From assembly GCF_949987515.2 (NCBI RefSeq), contig NW_027192670.1:248001-312000 (forward strand): DNA of 64,000 nt. The letters are read 5' to 3'. Each line of letters begins with the position of its first letter. Within the stretch, counting starts at the first letter, position 1. The stretch comes from Delphinus delphis. Taxonomy: Eukaryota > Chordata > Mammalia > Artiodactyla > Delphinidae. Under the pieces are notes generated by a model. The model ran no database searches. It saw only the letters and a list, made by a program, of their open reading frames with translations, and was not told the origin of the DNA. The position numbers were made by a program, and so were the translations under genes. Positions 36,374-49,899 of the stretch are shown in pieces.

Positions 36374-37953
36374 TTATGCTGATGGGCGGGATGTAAATTG
36401 CCAACAGACACTTGGGAGAAGTGTATGGTGTTTCCTGAAACATCTAAAAAACAAAGCAACAGAGCCTAGGGCACTTCCACTTATGGTCCTATAGCTTAGG
36501 GAAATTAAAATCAAAAAGACACAGCCACCCCAAAGTTTGGAACGGCTCTGTTTACAAGAACCTCGTTTACAGTACAAGTTCAACATCGCAGAAAGTGAAA
36601 AATGGATAAAGAAGTTGTGGTATTCACTTACAAAGCAATATCACTCAGCAATGAAATCTATGTCATCAGGCCCTTAGCAGCACAATGAGTGGATTCAGGT
36701 ATGATGATTCTAACTGAAATAAGTCACACAGAAAAAGAAACATCATAAGATATCAGTAATACACGGAATGGAAACTTGGCTACACAGGAACTGAATTACA
36801 GAACAGAACAGGGTCTCAAATTTAGAAAAACAACTTATGCTTGCTTAAGGGTAAAGGTGAGTTGGGGTGCTGCATAAAACCAGAGATTGAAATGAGCACA
36901 GATAAAGTTCCTTAAGCCAAATATGGAATAGACAAGAGCTACTCCTTGCTCAACGAAATGGACTCAACACCCCATATTAAATGCCTAAGAATGTACCTGA
37001 CTTGTAAGTATCTTAAAACCTATGGATTGCTATGTCTCCGAAAGAGAATCAAGCATGTGTACAGGGGCATAAACGCAGCAGTGATAGGATTGGAGAGGTT
37101 CGGTGAGCAAATGAAGACCCTTTGAAGTCATATTGCATGGTACCCATTCCACGGGTTTCAACTACCCAGGTTTAAGGTATTCTTCCTTCAGCTAAAACAT
37201 GCATGTGGAACCCAGAGTATGATCAACCATGTGAACGGGAGACGTGTTCAAATATGTCTCAGTTTTCCTCCCCTGGTACTCGGGTGCAACATTCCAGACG
37301 CTTTACTAACACTCTCCCCACTTGGAGAGTCAGCGCCTTTAACCTCCTGTTTAGCCCAGTTTGCAATTTCTGCGGAAGATGAACAGGAATAGCGAGAACC
37401 AATGAGAGGCTAGCTGGAGGTGTCTGGACGGGCAAATTTAACTCTCATTTCCCACCAGGAAGAGGAAATAACCAAAGGCTCAGTGTGCTGTACCGGAACC
37501 AGATTAGGGCCTGAAGCCACCCTGCGGTGTTGCGGCCAGCTCAAAAGAAAGCGAGTTGAAGAAAGGAGCAAAGGGGCACTGTAATTCACAAACCTGCAGA
37601 GTTATAAATGACAGCTATCGTCCAATAATAGACTGAAGTAAGGCTGCCAAGAGGACTTGAAAGCGGGGCAGAATTGCAGGAAACCGATTTCAGGAGGTAG
37701 ACTGGAATTGCATTGAAAGCATAGGAAAAGAGGCAGAACGTCCACAATGATGCACTTGGCCAAAAAGGGCGTATGCGTTTTTTCCTGAATATATTCAGGA
37801 AAAAACGCATACGCACTTTTTGGCCAACCAAGCAAGCTTGCAAAGGAAATCTGCACTACAATGAAGTCTCACTTCTCCCCAGTCAAAAGGGCCATCTGAA
37901 AAAAGTGTAAAATCCAGAAAGGCAGGACAGGCCATGGAGAACTGGGAGCCTTG
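36374..37953 (+). repeat. Satellite monomer M23 (1,580 bp)
   Basis: Starts with the gacacttgggag type and ends with ggagcaaagg and ccaataatag; the same combination makes up M27 and M31. Contains P24. Confidence 0.9.
37756..37827. repeat. P24 palindrome, one mismatch
   Basis: Right arm cgcact state. The related P28 and P32 have cgccc and are perfect. Confidence 0.93.
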
Positions 37954-39531
37954 TTATGCTGATGGGCGGGATGTAAATTGCCAACAACCACTCGGGAGAA
38001 GTGTATGGTGTTTCCTGAAACATCTAAAAAACAAAGCAACAGAACCTAGGGCACTTCCACTTATGGTCCTATAGCTTAGGGAAATTAAAATCAAAAAGAC
38101 ACAGCCACCCGAAAGTTTGGGACGCCTCTGTTTACAAGAACCTCGTTTACAGTACAAGTTCAACATCGCAGAAAGTGAAAAATGGATAAAGAAGTTGTGG
38201 TATTTACTTACAAAGCAATATCACTCAGCAATGAAATCTGTGTCATCAGGCCCTTAGCAGCACAATGAGTGGATTCAGGTATGATGATTCTAACTGAAAT
38301 AAGTCACACAGAAAAAGAAACATCATAAGATATCAGTAATACACGGAATGTAAACTTGGCTACACAGGAACTGAATTACAGAACAGAAGAGGGTCTCAAA
38401 TTTAGAAAACCAACTTATGCTTGCTTAAGGGTAAAGGTGAGTTGGGGTGCTGCATAAAACCAGAGATTGAAATGAGCACAGATAAAGTTCCTTAGGCCAA
38501 ATATGGAATAGACAAGAGCTACTCCTTGCTCAACGAAATGGACTCAACACCGCATATTAAACGCCTAAGAATGTACCTGACTAGTAAGTATCGTAAAACC
38601 TATGGATTGCTATGTCTCCGAAAGAGAATCAAGCATGTGTACAGGGGCATAAACGCAGCAGTGATAGGATTGGAGAGGTTCGGTGAGCAAATGAAGACCC
38701 TTTGAAGTCTTATTGCATGGTACCCATTACACGGGTCTCAACTCTCCAGGTTTAAGGTATTCTTCCTTCAGCTAAAACATGCATGAGGAACCCAAGTATG
38801 ATCAACCATGTGAACGGGAGACGTGTTCAAATATGTCTCAGTTTTCCTCCCCTGGTACTCGGGTGCAACATTCCAGATGCTTTACTAACACTCTCCCCAC
38901 TTGGAGACTCAGCGCCTTTAACCTCCTGTTTGGCCCAGTTTGCAATTTCTGCGGAAGATGAACAGGAATAGCGAGAACCAATGAGAGGCTAGCTGGAGGT
39001 GTCTGGACGGGCAAATTTAACTCTCATTTCCCACCAGGAAGAGGAATTAACCAAAGGCTCAGCGTGCCGTACCGGAACCAGATTAGGGTCTGAAGCCATC
39101 CTGCGGTGTTGCGGCCAGCTCAAAAGAAAGCGAGTTGAAGAAAGGAGCTCAGGGGCACTGTAATTCACAAACCTGCAGAGTTATAAATGACAGCTATCAT
39201 CCAAAAATAGACTGAAGTAAGGCTGCCAAGAGGACTTGAAAGCGGGGCAGAATTGCAGGAAACCGATTTCAGGAGGTAGACTGGAATTGCATTGAAAGCA
39301 TAGGAAAAGAGGCAGAACGTCCACAATGATGCACTTGGCCAAAAGGGCGTATGCGTTTTTTCCTGAATATATTCAGGAAAAAACGCATACGCCCTTTTTG
39401 GCCAACCAAGCAAGCTTGCAAAGGAAATCTGCACTACAATGAAGTCTCACTTCCCCCCGGTCAAAAGGGCCATCTGAAAAAAGTGTAAAATCCAGAAAGG
39501 CAGGACAGGCCATGGAGAACTGGGAGCCTTG
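37954..39531 (+). repeat. Satellite monomer M24 (1,578 bp)
   Basis: Matches M18 up to gagactcagcg (~38,907), then from gaggaattaacc (~39,044) and agggtctgaag takes the type of M28. A hybrid at the entrance to the tetramer region. Contains P25, 71 bp. Confidence 0.85.
39335..39405. repeat. P25 palindrome, 71 bp, one A lost from the left arm
   Basis: Left arm ggccaaaaggg against right arm cccttttt: four A face five T. Confidence 0.94.
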
Positions 39532-40768
39532 TTATGCTGATGGGCGGGATGTAAATTGCCAACAGACACTCGGGAGAAGTGTATGGTGTTTCTTGAAACA
39601 TCTAAAAAACAAAGCAACAGAGCCTAGGGCACTGCCACTTATGGTCCTATAGCTTAGGGAAATTAAAATCAAAAAGACACAGCCACCCCAAAGTTTGGGA
39701 CGCCTCTGTTTACAAGAACCTCGTTTACAGTACAAGTTCAACATCGCAGAAAGTGAAAAATGGATAAAGAAGTTGTGGTATTTACTTACAAAACAATATC
39801 ACTCAGCAATGAAATCTATGTCATCAGGCCCTTAGCATCACAATGAGTGGATTCAGGTATGATGATTCTAACTGAAATAAGTCACACAGAAAAAGGAACA
39901 TCATAAGATATCAGTAATACACGGAATGTAAACTTGGCTACACAGGAACTGAATTACAGAACAGAACAGGGTCTCAAATATAGAAAACCAACTTATGCTT
40001 GCTTAAGGGGAAAGGTGAGTTGGGGTGCTGCATAAAACCAGAGATTGAAATGAGCACAGATAAAGTTCCTTAAGCCAAATATGGAATAGACAAGAGCTAC
40101 TCCTTGCTCAACGAAATGGACTCAACACCCCATATTAAACGCCTAAGAATGTACCTGACTTGTAAGTATCTTAAAACCTATGGATTGCTATGTCTCCGAA
40201 AGAGAATCAAGCATGTGTACAGGGGCATAAACGCAGCAGTGATAGGATTGGAGAGGTTCGGTGAGCAAATGAAGACACTTTGAAGTCATATTGCATGGTA
40301 CCCATTACACGGGTCTCAAATCTCCAGGTTTAAGGTATTCTTCCTTCAGCTAAAACATGCATGTGGAACCCAAGTATGATCAACCATGTGAACGGGAGAC
40401 GTGTTCAAATATGTCTCAGTTTTCCTCCCCTGGTACTCGGGTGCAACATTCCAGACGCTTTACTAACACTCTCCCCACTTGGAGAGTCAGCGCCTTTAAC
40501 CTCCTGTTTGGCCCAGTTTGCAATTTCTGCGGAAGATGAACAGGAATAGCGAGAACCAATGAGAGGCTAGCTGGAGGTGTCTGGACGGGCAAATTATTCC
40601 TGAATATATTCAGGAAAAAACGCATACGCCCTTTTTGGCCAACCAAGCAAGCTTGCAAAGGAAATCTGCACTACAATGAAGTCTCACTTTCCCCCGGTCA
40701 AAAGGGCCATCTGAAAAAAGTGTAAAATCCAGAAAGGCAGGACAGGCCATGGAGAACTGGGAGCCTTG
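39532..40768 (+). repeat. Short monomer M25 (1,237 bp), tetramer A position 1
   Basis: Lacks about 341 bp: the sequence runs gggcaaatt, a, ttcctgaat (near 40587-40605), joining the middle of the unrecognised block to the inner part of the palindrome. The missing part corresponds to about 39018-39359 of M24. Other marks: tttcttgaaac, caaatatagaaaacc. Confidence 0.92.
40597..40642. repeat. P26 truncated palindrome
   Basis: Only 20 bp (40597-40616) remain symmetric; the right arm is complete to 40642, the outer left arm is deleted. Confidence 0.94.
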
Positions 40769-42346
40769 TTATGCTGATGGGCGGGATGTAAATTGCCAAC
40801 AACCACTCGGGAGAAGTGTATGGTGTTTCCTGAAACATCTAAAAAACAAAGCAACAGAACCTAGGGCACTTCCACTTATGGTCCTATAGCTTAGGGAAAT
40901 TAAAATCAAAAAGACACAGCCACCCCAAAGTTTGGAACGGCTCTGTTTACAAGAACCTCGTTTACAGTACAAGTTCGACATCGCAGAAAGTGAAAAATGG
41001 ATAAAGAACTTGTGGTATTTACTTACAAAGCAATATCACTCAGCAATGAAATCTGTGTCATCAGGCCCTTAGCAGCACAATGAGTGGATTCAGGTATGAT
41101 GATTCTAACTGAAGTAAGTCACACAGAAAAAGAAACATCATAAGATATCAGTAATACACGGAATGTAAACTTGGCTACACAGGAACTGAATTACAGAACA
41201 GAACAGGGTCTCAAATTTAGAAAACCAACTTATGCTTGCTTAAGGGGAATGGTGAGTTGGGGTGCTGCATAAAACCAGAGATTGAAATGAGCACAGATAA
41301 AGTTCCTTAAGCCAAATATGGAATAGACAAGAGCTACTCCTTGCTCAACGAAATGGACTCAACACCCCATATTAAACGCCTAAGAACGTACCTGACTAGT
41401 AAGTATCTTAAAACCTATGGATTGCTATGTCTCCGAAAGAGAATCAAGCATGTGTACAGGGGCATAAACGCAGCAGTGATAGGATTGGAGAGGTTCGGTG
41501 AGCAAATGAAGACCCTTTGAAGTCATATTGCATGGTACCCATTCCACGGGTTTCAGCTACCCAGGTTTAAGGTATTCTTCCTTCAGCTAAAACATGCATG
41601 TGGAACCTAGAGTATGATCAACCATGTGATCGGGAGACGTGTTCAAATATGTGTCAGTTTTCCTCCCCTGGTACTCGGGTGCAACATTCCAGACGCTTTA
41701 GTAACACTCTCCCCACTTGGAGAGTCAGTCCCTTTAACATCCTGTTTGGCCCAGTTTGCAATTTCTGCGGAAGATGAACAGGAATAGCGAGAACCAATGA
41801 GAGGCTAGCTGGAGGTGTCTGGACGGGCAAATTTAACTCTCATTTCCCACCAGGAAGAGGAATTAACCAAAGGCTCAGCAGGCCGGGCCGGAACCAGATT
41901 AGGGCCTGAAGCCATCCTGCGGTGTTGCGGCCAGGTCACAAGAAAGCGAGTTGAAGAAAGGAGCTCAGGGGCACTGTAATTCACAAACCTGCAGAGTTAT
42001 AAATGACAGCTATCGTCCAAAAATAGACTGAAGTAAGGCTGCCAAGAGGACTTGAAAGCGGGGCAGAATTGCAGGAAACCGATTTCAGGAGGTAGACTGG
42101 AATTGCATTGAAAGCATAGGAAAAGAGGCAGAACGTCCACAATGATGCACTTGGCCAAAAAGGGCGTATGCCTTTTTTCCTGAATATATTCAGGAAAAAA
42201 CGCATACGCCCTTTTTGGCCAACCAAGCAAGCTTGCAAAGGAAATCTGCACTACAATGAAGTCTCACTTCCCCCCGGTCAAAAGGGCCATCTGAAAAAAG
42301 TGTAAAATCCAGAAAGGCAACAGGCCATTGAGAACTGGGAGCCTTG
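40769..42346 (+). repeat. Satellite monomer M26 (1,578 bp), tetramer A position 2
   Basis: M21-like, with private caagttcgacatcg near 40972 and ctttagtaacac near 41697, both shared with M30. Contains P26's neighbour P27 (gcc for gcg in the left arm). Confidence 0.9.
42151..42222. repeat. P27 palindrome, one mismatch
   Basis: Left arm tatgccttt, right arm aaacgcata: one private failure shared with P31. Confidence 0.93.
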
Positions 42347-43926
42347 TTATGCTGATGGGCGGGATGTAAATTGCCAACAGACACTTGGGAGAAGTGTATG
42401 GTGTTTCCTGAAACATCTAAAAAACAAAGCAACAGAGCCTAGGGCACTTCCACTTATGGACCTATAGCTTAGGGAAATTAAAATCAAAAAGACACAGCCA
42501 CCCCAAAGTTTGGAACGGCTCTGTTTACAAGAACCTCGTTTACAGTACAAGTTCAACATCGCAGAAAGTGAAAAATGGATAAAGAAGTTGTGGTATTCAC
42601 TTACAAAGCAATATCACTCAGCAATGAAATCTATGTCATCAGGCCCTTAGCAGCACAATGAGTGGATTCAGGTATGATGATTCTAACTGAAATAAGTCAC
42701 ACAGAAAAAGAAACATCATAAGATATCAGTAATACACGGAATGGAAACTTGGCTACACAGGAACTGAATTACAGAACAGAACAGGGTCTCAAATTTAGAA
42801 AAACAACTTATGCTTGCTTAAGGGTAAAGGTGAGTTGGGGTGCTGCATAAAACCAGAGATTGAAATGAGCACAGATAAAGTTCCTTAAGCCAAATATGGA
42901 ATAGACAAGAGCTACTCCTTGCTCAACGAAATGGACTCAACACCCCATATTAAACGCCTAAGAATGTACCTGACTTGTAAGTATCTTAAAACCTATGGAT
43001 TGCTATGTCTCCGAAAGAGAATCAAGCATGTGTACAGGGGCATAAACGCAGCAGTGATAGGATTGGAGAGGTTCGGTGAGCAAATGAAGACCCTTTGAAG
43101 TCATATTGCATGGTACCCATTCCATGGGTTTCAACTACCCAGGTTTAAGGTATTCTTCCTTCAGCTAAAACATGCATGTGGAACCCAGAGTATGATCAAC
43201 CATGTGAACGGGAGACGTGTTCAAATATGTCTCAGTTTTCCTCCCCTGGTACTCGGGTGCAACATTCCAGACGCTTTACTAACACTCTCCCCACTTGGAG
43301 AGTCAGCGCCTTTAACCTCCTGTTTAGCCCAGTTTGCAATTTCTGCGGAAGATGAACAGGAATAGCGAGAACCAATGAGAGGCTAGCTGGAGGTGTCTGG
43401 ACGGGCAAATTTAACTCTCATTTCCCACCAGGAAGAGGAAATAACCAAAGGCTCAGTGTGCTGTACCGGAACCAGATTAGGGCCTGAAGCCACCCTGCGG
43501 TGTTGCGGCCAGCTCAAAAGAAAGCGAGTTGAAGAAAGGAGCAAAGGGGCACTGTAATTCACAAACCTGCAGAGTTATAAATGACAGCTATCGTCCAATA
43601 ATAGACTGAAGTAAGGCTGCCAAGAGGACTTGAAAGCGGGGCAGAATTGCAGGAAACCGATTTCAGTAGGTAGACTGGAATTGCATTGAAAGCATAGGAA
43701 AAGAGGCAGAACGTCCACAATGATGCACTTGGCCAAAAAGGGCGTATGCGTTTTTTCCTGAATATATTCAGGAAAAAACGCATACGCCCTTTTTGGCCAA
43801 CCAAGCAAGCTTGCAAAGGAAATCTGCACTACAATGAAGTCTCACTTCTCCCCAGTCAAAAGGGCCATCTGAAAAAAGTGTAAAATCCAGAAAGGCAGGA
43901 CAGGCCATGGAGAACTGGGAGCCTTG
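42347..43926 (+). repeat. Satellite monomer M27 (1,580 bp), tetramer A position 3
   Basis: M23-like, with private atggacctatag near 42457, ttccatgggttt near 43120 and cagtaggtag near 43665, all shared with M31. Contains perfect palindrome P28. Confidence 0.9.
43729..43800. repeat. P28 palindrome, perfect
   Basis: All 36 pairs match. Confidence 0.95.
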
Positions 43927-45504
43927 TTATGCTGATGGGCGGGATGTAAATTGCCAACAACCACTCGGGAGAAGTGTATGGTGTTTCCTGAAACATCTAA
44001 AAAACAAAGCAACAGAACCTAGGGCACTTCCACTTATGGTCCTATAGCTTAGGGAAATTAAAATGAAAAAGACACAGCCACCCCAAAGTTTGGGACGCCT
44101 CTGTTTACAAGAACCTCGTTTACAGTACAAGTTCAACATCGCAGAAAGTGAAAAATGGATAAAGAAGTTGTGGTATTTACTTACAAAGCAATATCACTCA
44201 GCAATGAAATCTGTGTCATCAGGCCCTTAGCAGCACAATGAGTGGATTCAGGTATCATGATTCTAACTGAAATAAGTCACACAGAAAAAGAAACATCATA
44301 AGATATCAGTAATACACGGAATGTAAACTTGGCTACACAGGAACTGAATTACAGAACAGAAGAGGGTCTCAAATTTAGAAAACCAACTTATGCTTGCTTA
44401 AGGGTAAAGGTGAGTTGGGGTGCTGCATAAAACCAGAGATTGAAATGAGCACAGATAAAGTTCCTTAGGCCAAATATGGAATAGACAAGAGCTACTCCTT
44501 GCTCAACGAAATGGACTCAACACCGCATATTAAACGCCTAAGAATGTACCTGACTAGTAAGTATCGTAAAACCTATGGATTGCTATGTCTCCGAAAGAGA
44601 ATCAAGCATGTGTACAGGGGCATAAACGCAGCAGTGATAGAATTGGAGAGGTTCGGTGAGCAAATGAAGACCCTTTGAAGTCTTATTGCATGGTACCCAT
44701 TACACGGGTCTCAACTCTCCAGGTTTAAGGTATTCTTCCTTCAGCTAAAACATGCATGAGGAACCCAAGTATGATCAACCATGTGAACGGGAGACGTGTT
44801 CAAATATGTCTCAGTTTTCCTCCCCTGGTACTCGGGTGCAACATTCCAGATGCTTTACTAACACTCTCCCCACTTGGAGAGTCAGCTCCTTTAACCTCCT
44901 GTTTGGCCCAGTTTGCAATTTCTGCGGAAGATGAACAGGAATAGCGAGAACCAATGAGAGGCTAGCTGGAGGTGTCTGGACGGGCAAATTTAACTCTCAT
45001 TTCCCACCAGGAAGAGGAATTAACCAAAGGCTCAGCGTGCCGTACCGGAACCAGATTAGGGTCTGAAGCCATCCTGCGGTGTTGCGGCCAGCTCAAAAGA
45101 AAGCGAGTTGAAGAAAGGAGCTCAGGGGCACTGTAATTCACAAACCTGCAGAGTTATAAATGACAGCTATCATCCAAAAATAGACTGAAGTAAGGCTGCC
45201 AAGAGGACTTGAAAGCGGGGCAGAATTGCAGGAAACCGATTTCAGGAGGTAGACTGGAATTGCATTGAAAGCATAGGAAAAGAGGCAGAACGTCCACAAT
45301 GATGCACTTGGCCAAAAGGGCGTATGCGTTTTTTCCTGAATATATTCAGGAAAAAACGCATACGCCCTTTTTGGCCAACCAAGCAAGCTTGCAAAGGAAA
45401 TCTGCACTACAATGAAGTCTCACTTCCCCCCGGTCAAAAGGGCCATCTGAAAAAAGTGTAAAATCCAGAAAGGCAGGACAGGCCATGGAGAACTGGGAGC
45501 CTTG
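43927..45504 (+). repeat. Satellite monomer M28 (1,578 bp), tetramer A position 4
   Basis: M24-like, with ggtatcatgattc, gatagaattgg and gtcagctcc. The same type sits at position 4 in tetramers B and, in its later part, C. Contains P29, 71 bp. Confidence 0.9.
45308..45378. repeat. P29 palindrome, 71 bp, one A lost from the left arm
   Basis: Same one-base loss as P25. Confidence 0.94.
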
Positions 45505-46741
45505 TTATGCTGATGGGCGGGATGTAAATTGCCAACAGACACTCGGGAGAAGTGTATGGTGTTTCTTGAAACATCTAAAAAACAAAGCAACAGAGCCTAG
45601 GGCACTGCCACTTATGGTCCTATAGCTTAGGGAAATTAAAATCAAAAAGACACAGCCACCCCAAAGTTTGGGACGCCTCTGTTTACAAGAACCTCGTTTA
45701 CAGTACAAGTTCAACATCGCAGAAAGTGAAAAATGGATAAAGAAGTTGTGGTATTTACTTACAAAACAATATCACTCAGCAATGAAATCTATGTCATCAG
45801 GCCCTTAGCATCACAATGAGTGGATTCAGGTATGATGATTCTAACTGAAATAAGTCACACAGAAAAAGGAACATCATAAGATATCAGTAATACACGGAAT
45901 GTAAACTTGGCTACACAGGAACTGAATTACAGAACAGAACAGGGTCTCAAATATAGAAAACCAACTTATGCTTGCTTAAGGGGAAAGGTGAGTTGGGGTG
46001 CTGCATAAAACCAGAGATTGAAATGAGCACAGATAAAGTTCCTTAAGCCAAATATGGAATAGACAAGAGCTACTCCTTGCTCAACGAAATGGACTCAACA
46101 CCCCATATTAAACGCCTAAGAATGTACCTGACTTGTAAGTATCTTAAAACCTATGGATTGCTATGTCTCCGAAAGAGAATCAAGCATGTGTACAGGGGCA
46201 TAAACGCAGCAGTGATAGGATTGGAGAGGTTCGGTGAGCAAATGAAGACACTTTGAAGTCATATTGCATGGTACCCATTACACGGGTCTCAAATCTCCAG
46301 GTTTAAGGTATTCTTCCTTCAGCTAAAACATGCATGTGGAACCCAAGTATGATCAACCATGTGAACGGGAGACGTGTTCAAATATGTCTCAGTTTTCCTC
46401 CCCTGGTACTCGGGTGCAACATTCCAGACGCTTTACTAACACTCTCCCCACTTGGAGAGTCAGCGCCTTTAACCTCCTGTTTGGCCCAGTTTGCAATTTC
46501 TGCGGAAGATGAACAGGAATAGCGAGAACCAATGAGAGGCTAGCTGGAGGTGTCTGGACGGGCAAATTATTCCTGAATATATTCAGGAAAAAACGCATAC
46601 GCCCTTTTTGGCCAACCAAGCAAGCTTGCAAAGGAAATCTGCACTACAATGAAGTCTCACTTTCCCCCGGTCAAAAGGGCCATCTGAAAAAAGTGTAAAA
46701 TCCAGAAAGGCAGGACAGGCCATGGAGAACTGGGAGCCTTG
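45505..46741 (+). repeat. Short monomer M29 (1,237 bp), tetramer B position 1
   Basis: I found no difference from M25 at the sites compared; the deletion joint is identical (near 46560-46578). Confidence 0.92.
46570..46615. repeat. P30 truncated palindrome
   Basis: 20-bp symmetric remnant at 46570-46589 with a full right arm; same joint as P26. Confidence 0.94.
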
Positions 46742-48319
46742 TTATGCTGATGGGCGGGATGTAAATTGCCAACAACCACTCGGGAGAAGTGTATGGTGTT
46801 TCCTGAAACATCTAAAAAACAAAGCAACAGAACCTAGGGCACTTCCACTTATGGTCCTATAGCTTAGGGAAATTAAAATCAAAAAGACACAGCCACCCCA
46901 AAGTTTGGAACGGCTCTGTTTACAAGAACCTCGTTTACAGTACAAGTTCGACATCGCAGAAAGTGAAAAATGGATAAAGAACTTGTGGTATTTACTTACA
47001 AAGCAATATCACTCAGCAATGAAATCTGTGTCATCAGGCCCTTAGCAGCACAATGAGTGGATTCAGGTATGATGATTCTAACTGAAGTAAGTCACACAGA
47101 AAAAGAAACATCATAAGATATCAGTAATACACGGAATGTAAACTTGGCTACACAGGAACTGAATTACAGAACAGAACAGGGTCTCAAATTTAGAAAACCA
47201 ACTTATGCTTGCTTAAGGGGAATGGTGAGTTGGGGTGCTGCATAAAACCAGAGATTGAAATGAGCACAGATAAAGTTCCTTAAGCCAAATATGGAATAGA
47301 CAAGAGCTACTCCTTGCTCAACGAAATGGACTCAACACCCCATATTAAACGCCTAAGAACGTACCTGACTAGTAAGTATCTTAAAACCTATGGATTGCTA
47401 TGTCTCCGAAAGAGAATCAAGCATGTGTACAGGGGCATAAACGCAGCAGTGATAGGATTGGAGAGGTTCGGTGAGCAAATGAAGACCCTTTGAAGTCATA
47501 TTGCATGGTACCCATTCCACGGGTTTCAGCTACCCAGGTTTAAGGTATTCTTCCTTCAGCTAAAACATGCATGTGGAACCTAGAGTATGATCAACCATGT
47601 GATCGGGAGACGTGTTCAAATATGTGTCAGTTTTCCTCCCCTGGTACTCGGGTGCAACATTCCAGACGCTTTAGTAACACTCTCCCCACTTGGAGAGTCA
47701 GTCCCTTTAACATCCTGTTTGGCCCAGTTTGCAATTTCTGCGGAAGATGAACAGGAATAGCGAGAACCAATGAGAGGCTAGCTGGAGGTGTCTGGACGGG
47801 CAAATTTAACTCTCATTTCCCACCAGGAAGAGGAATTAACCAAAGGCTCAGCAGGCCGGGCCGGAACCAGATTAGGGCCTGAAGCCATCCTGCGGTGTTG
47901 CGGCCAGGTCACAAGAAAGCGAGTTGAAGAAAGGAGCTCAGGGGCACTGTAATTCACAAACCTGCAGAGTTATAAATGACAGCTATCGTCCAAAAATAGA
48001 CTGAAGTAAGGCTGCCAAGAGGACTTGAAAGCGGGGCAGAATTGCAGGAAACCGATTTCAGGAGGTAGACTGGAATTGCATTGAAAGCATAGGAAAAGAG
48101 GCAGAACGTCCACAATGATGCACTTGGCCAAAAAGGGCGTATGCCTTTTTTCCTGAATATATTCAGGAAAAAACGCATACGCCCTTTTTGGCCAACCAAG
48201 CAAGCTTGCAAAGGAAATCTGCACTACAATGAAGTCTCACTTCCCCCCGGTCAAAAGGGCCATCTGAAAAAAGTGTAAAATCCAGAAAGGCAACAGGCCA
48301 TTGAGAACTGGGAGCCTTG
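46742..48319 (+). repeat. Satellite monomer M30 (1,578 bp), tetramer B position 2
   Basis: Carries all private changes of M26 (ttcgacatcg, tttagtaacac, P31 with gcc). No difference seen. Confidence 0.9.
48124..48195. repeat. P31 palindrome, one mismatch
   Basis: Same left-arm change as P27. Confidence 0.93.
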
Positions 48320-49899
48320 TTATGCTGATGGGCGGGATGTAAATTGCCAACAGACACTTGGGAGAAGTGTATGGTGTTTCCTGAAACATCTAAAAAACAA
48401 AGCAACAGAGCCTAGGGCACTTCCACTTATGGACCTATAGCTTAGGGAAATTAAAATCAAAAAGACACAGCCACCCCAAAGTTTGGAACGGCTCTGTTTA
48501 CAAGAACCTCGTTTACAGTACAAGTTCAACATCGCAGAAAGTGAAAAATGGATAAAGAAGTTGTGGTATTCACTTACAAAGCAATATCACTCAGCAATGA
48601 AATCTATGTCATCAGGCCCTTAGCAGCACAATGAGTGGATTCAGGTATGATGATTCTAACTGAAATAAGTCACACAGAAAAAGAAACATCATAAGATATC
48701 AGTAATACACGGAATGGAAACTTGGCTACACAGGAACTGAATTACAGAACAGAACAGGGTCTCAAATTTAGAAAAACAACTTATGCTTGCTTAAGGGTAA
48801 AGGTGAGTTGGGGTGCTGCATAAAACCAGAGATTGAAATGAGCACAGATAAAGTTCCTTAAGCCAAATATGGAATAGACAAGAGCTACTCCTTGCTCAAC
48901 GAAATGGACTCAACACCCCATATTAAACGCCTAAGAATGTACCTGACTTGTAAGTATCTTAAAACCTATGGATTGCTATGTCTCCGAAAGAGAATCAAGC
49001 ATGTGTACAGGGGCATAAACGCAGCAGTGATAGGATTGGAGAGGTTCGGTGAGCAAATGAAGACCCTTTGAAGTCATATTGCATGGTACCCATTCCATGG
49101 GTTTCAACTACCCAGGTTTAAGGTATTCTTCCTTCAGCTAAAACATGCATGTGGAACCCAGAGTATGATCAACCATGTGAACGGGAGACGTGTTCAAATA
49201 TGTCTCAGTTTTCCTCCCCTGGTACTCGGGTGCAACATTCCAGACGCTTTACTAACACTCTCCCCACTTGGAGAGTCAGCGCCTTTAACCTCCTGTTTAG
49301 CCCAGTTTGCAATTTCTGCGGAAGATGAACAGGAATAGCGAGAACCAATGAGAGGCTAGCTGGAGGTGTCTGGACGGGCAAATTTAACTCTCATTTCCCA
49401 CCAGGAAGAGGAAATAACCAAAGGCTCAGTGTGCTGTACCGGAACCAGATTAGGGCCTGAAGCCACCCTGCGGTGTTGCGGCCAGCTCAAAAGAAAGCGA
49501 GTTGAAGAAAGGAGCAAAGGGGCACTGTAATTCACAAACCTGCAGAGTTATAAATGACAGCTATCGTCCAATAATAGACTGAAGTAAGGCTGCCAAGAGG
49601 ACTTGAAAGCGGGGCAGAATTGCAGGAAACCGATTTCAGTAGGTAGACTGGAATTGCATTGAAAGCATAGGAAAAGAGGCAGAACGTCCACAATGATGCA
49701 CTTGGCCAAAAAGGGCGTATGCGTTTTTTCCTGAATATATTCAGGAAAAAACGCATACGCCCTTTTTGGCCAACCAAGCAAGCTTGCAAAGGAAATCTGC
49801 ACTACAATGAAGTCTCACTTCTCCCCAGTCAAAAGGGCCATCTGAAAAAAGTGTAAAATCCAGAAAGGCAGGACAGGCCATGGAGAACTGGGAGCCTTG
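48320..49899 (+). repeat. Satellite monomer M31 (1,580 bp), tetramer B position 3
   Basis: Carries all private changes of M27 (atggacctatag, ttccatggg, cagtaggtag). Contains perfect palindrome P32. Confidence 0.9.
49702..49773. repeat. P32 palindrome, perfect
   Basis: All 36 pairs match. Confidence 0.95.

Larger units (their letters stand above)
39532..45504 (+). repeat. Tetrameric higher-order repeat, copy A (5,973 bp)
   Basis: Order: short monomer, M21-like, M23-like, M24-like. Every private variant I checked recurs exactly 5,973 bp downstream in copy B. Confidence 0.88.
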
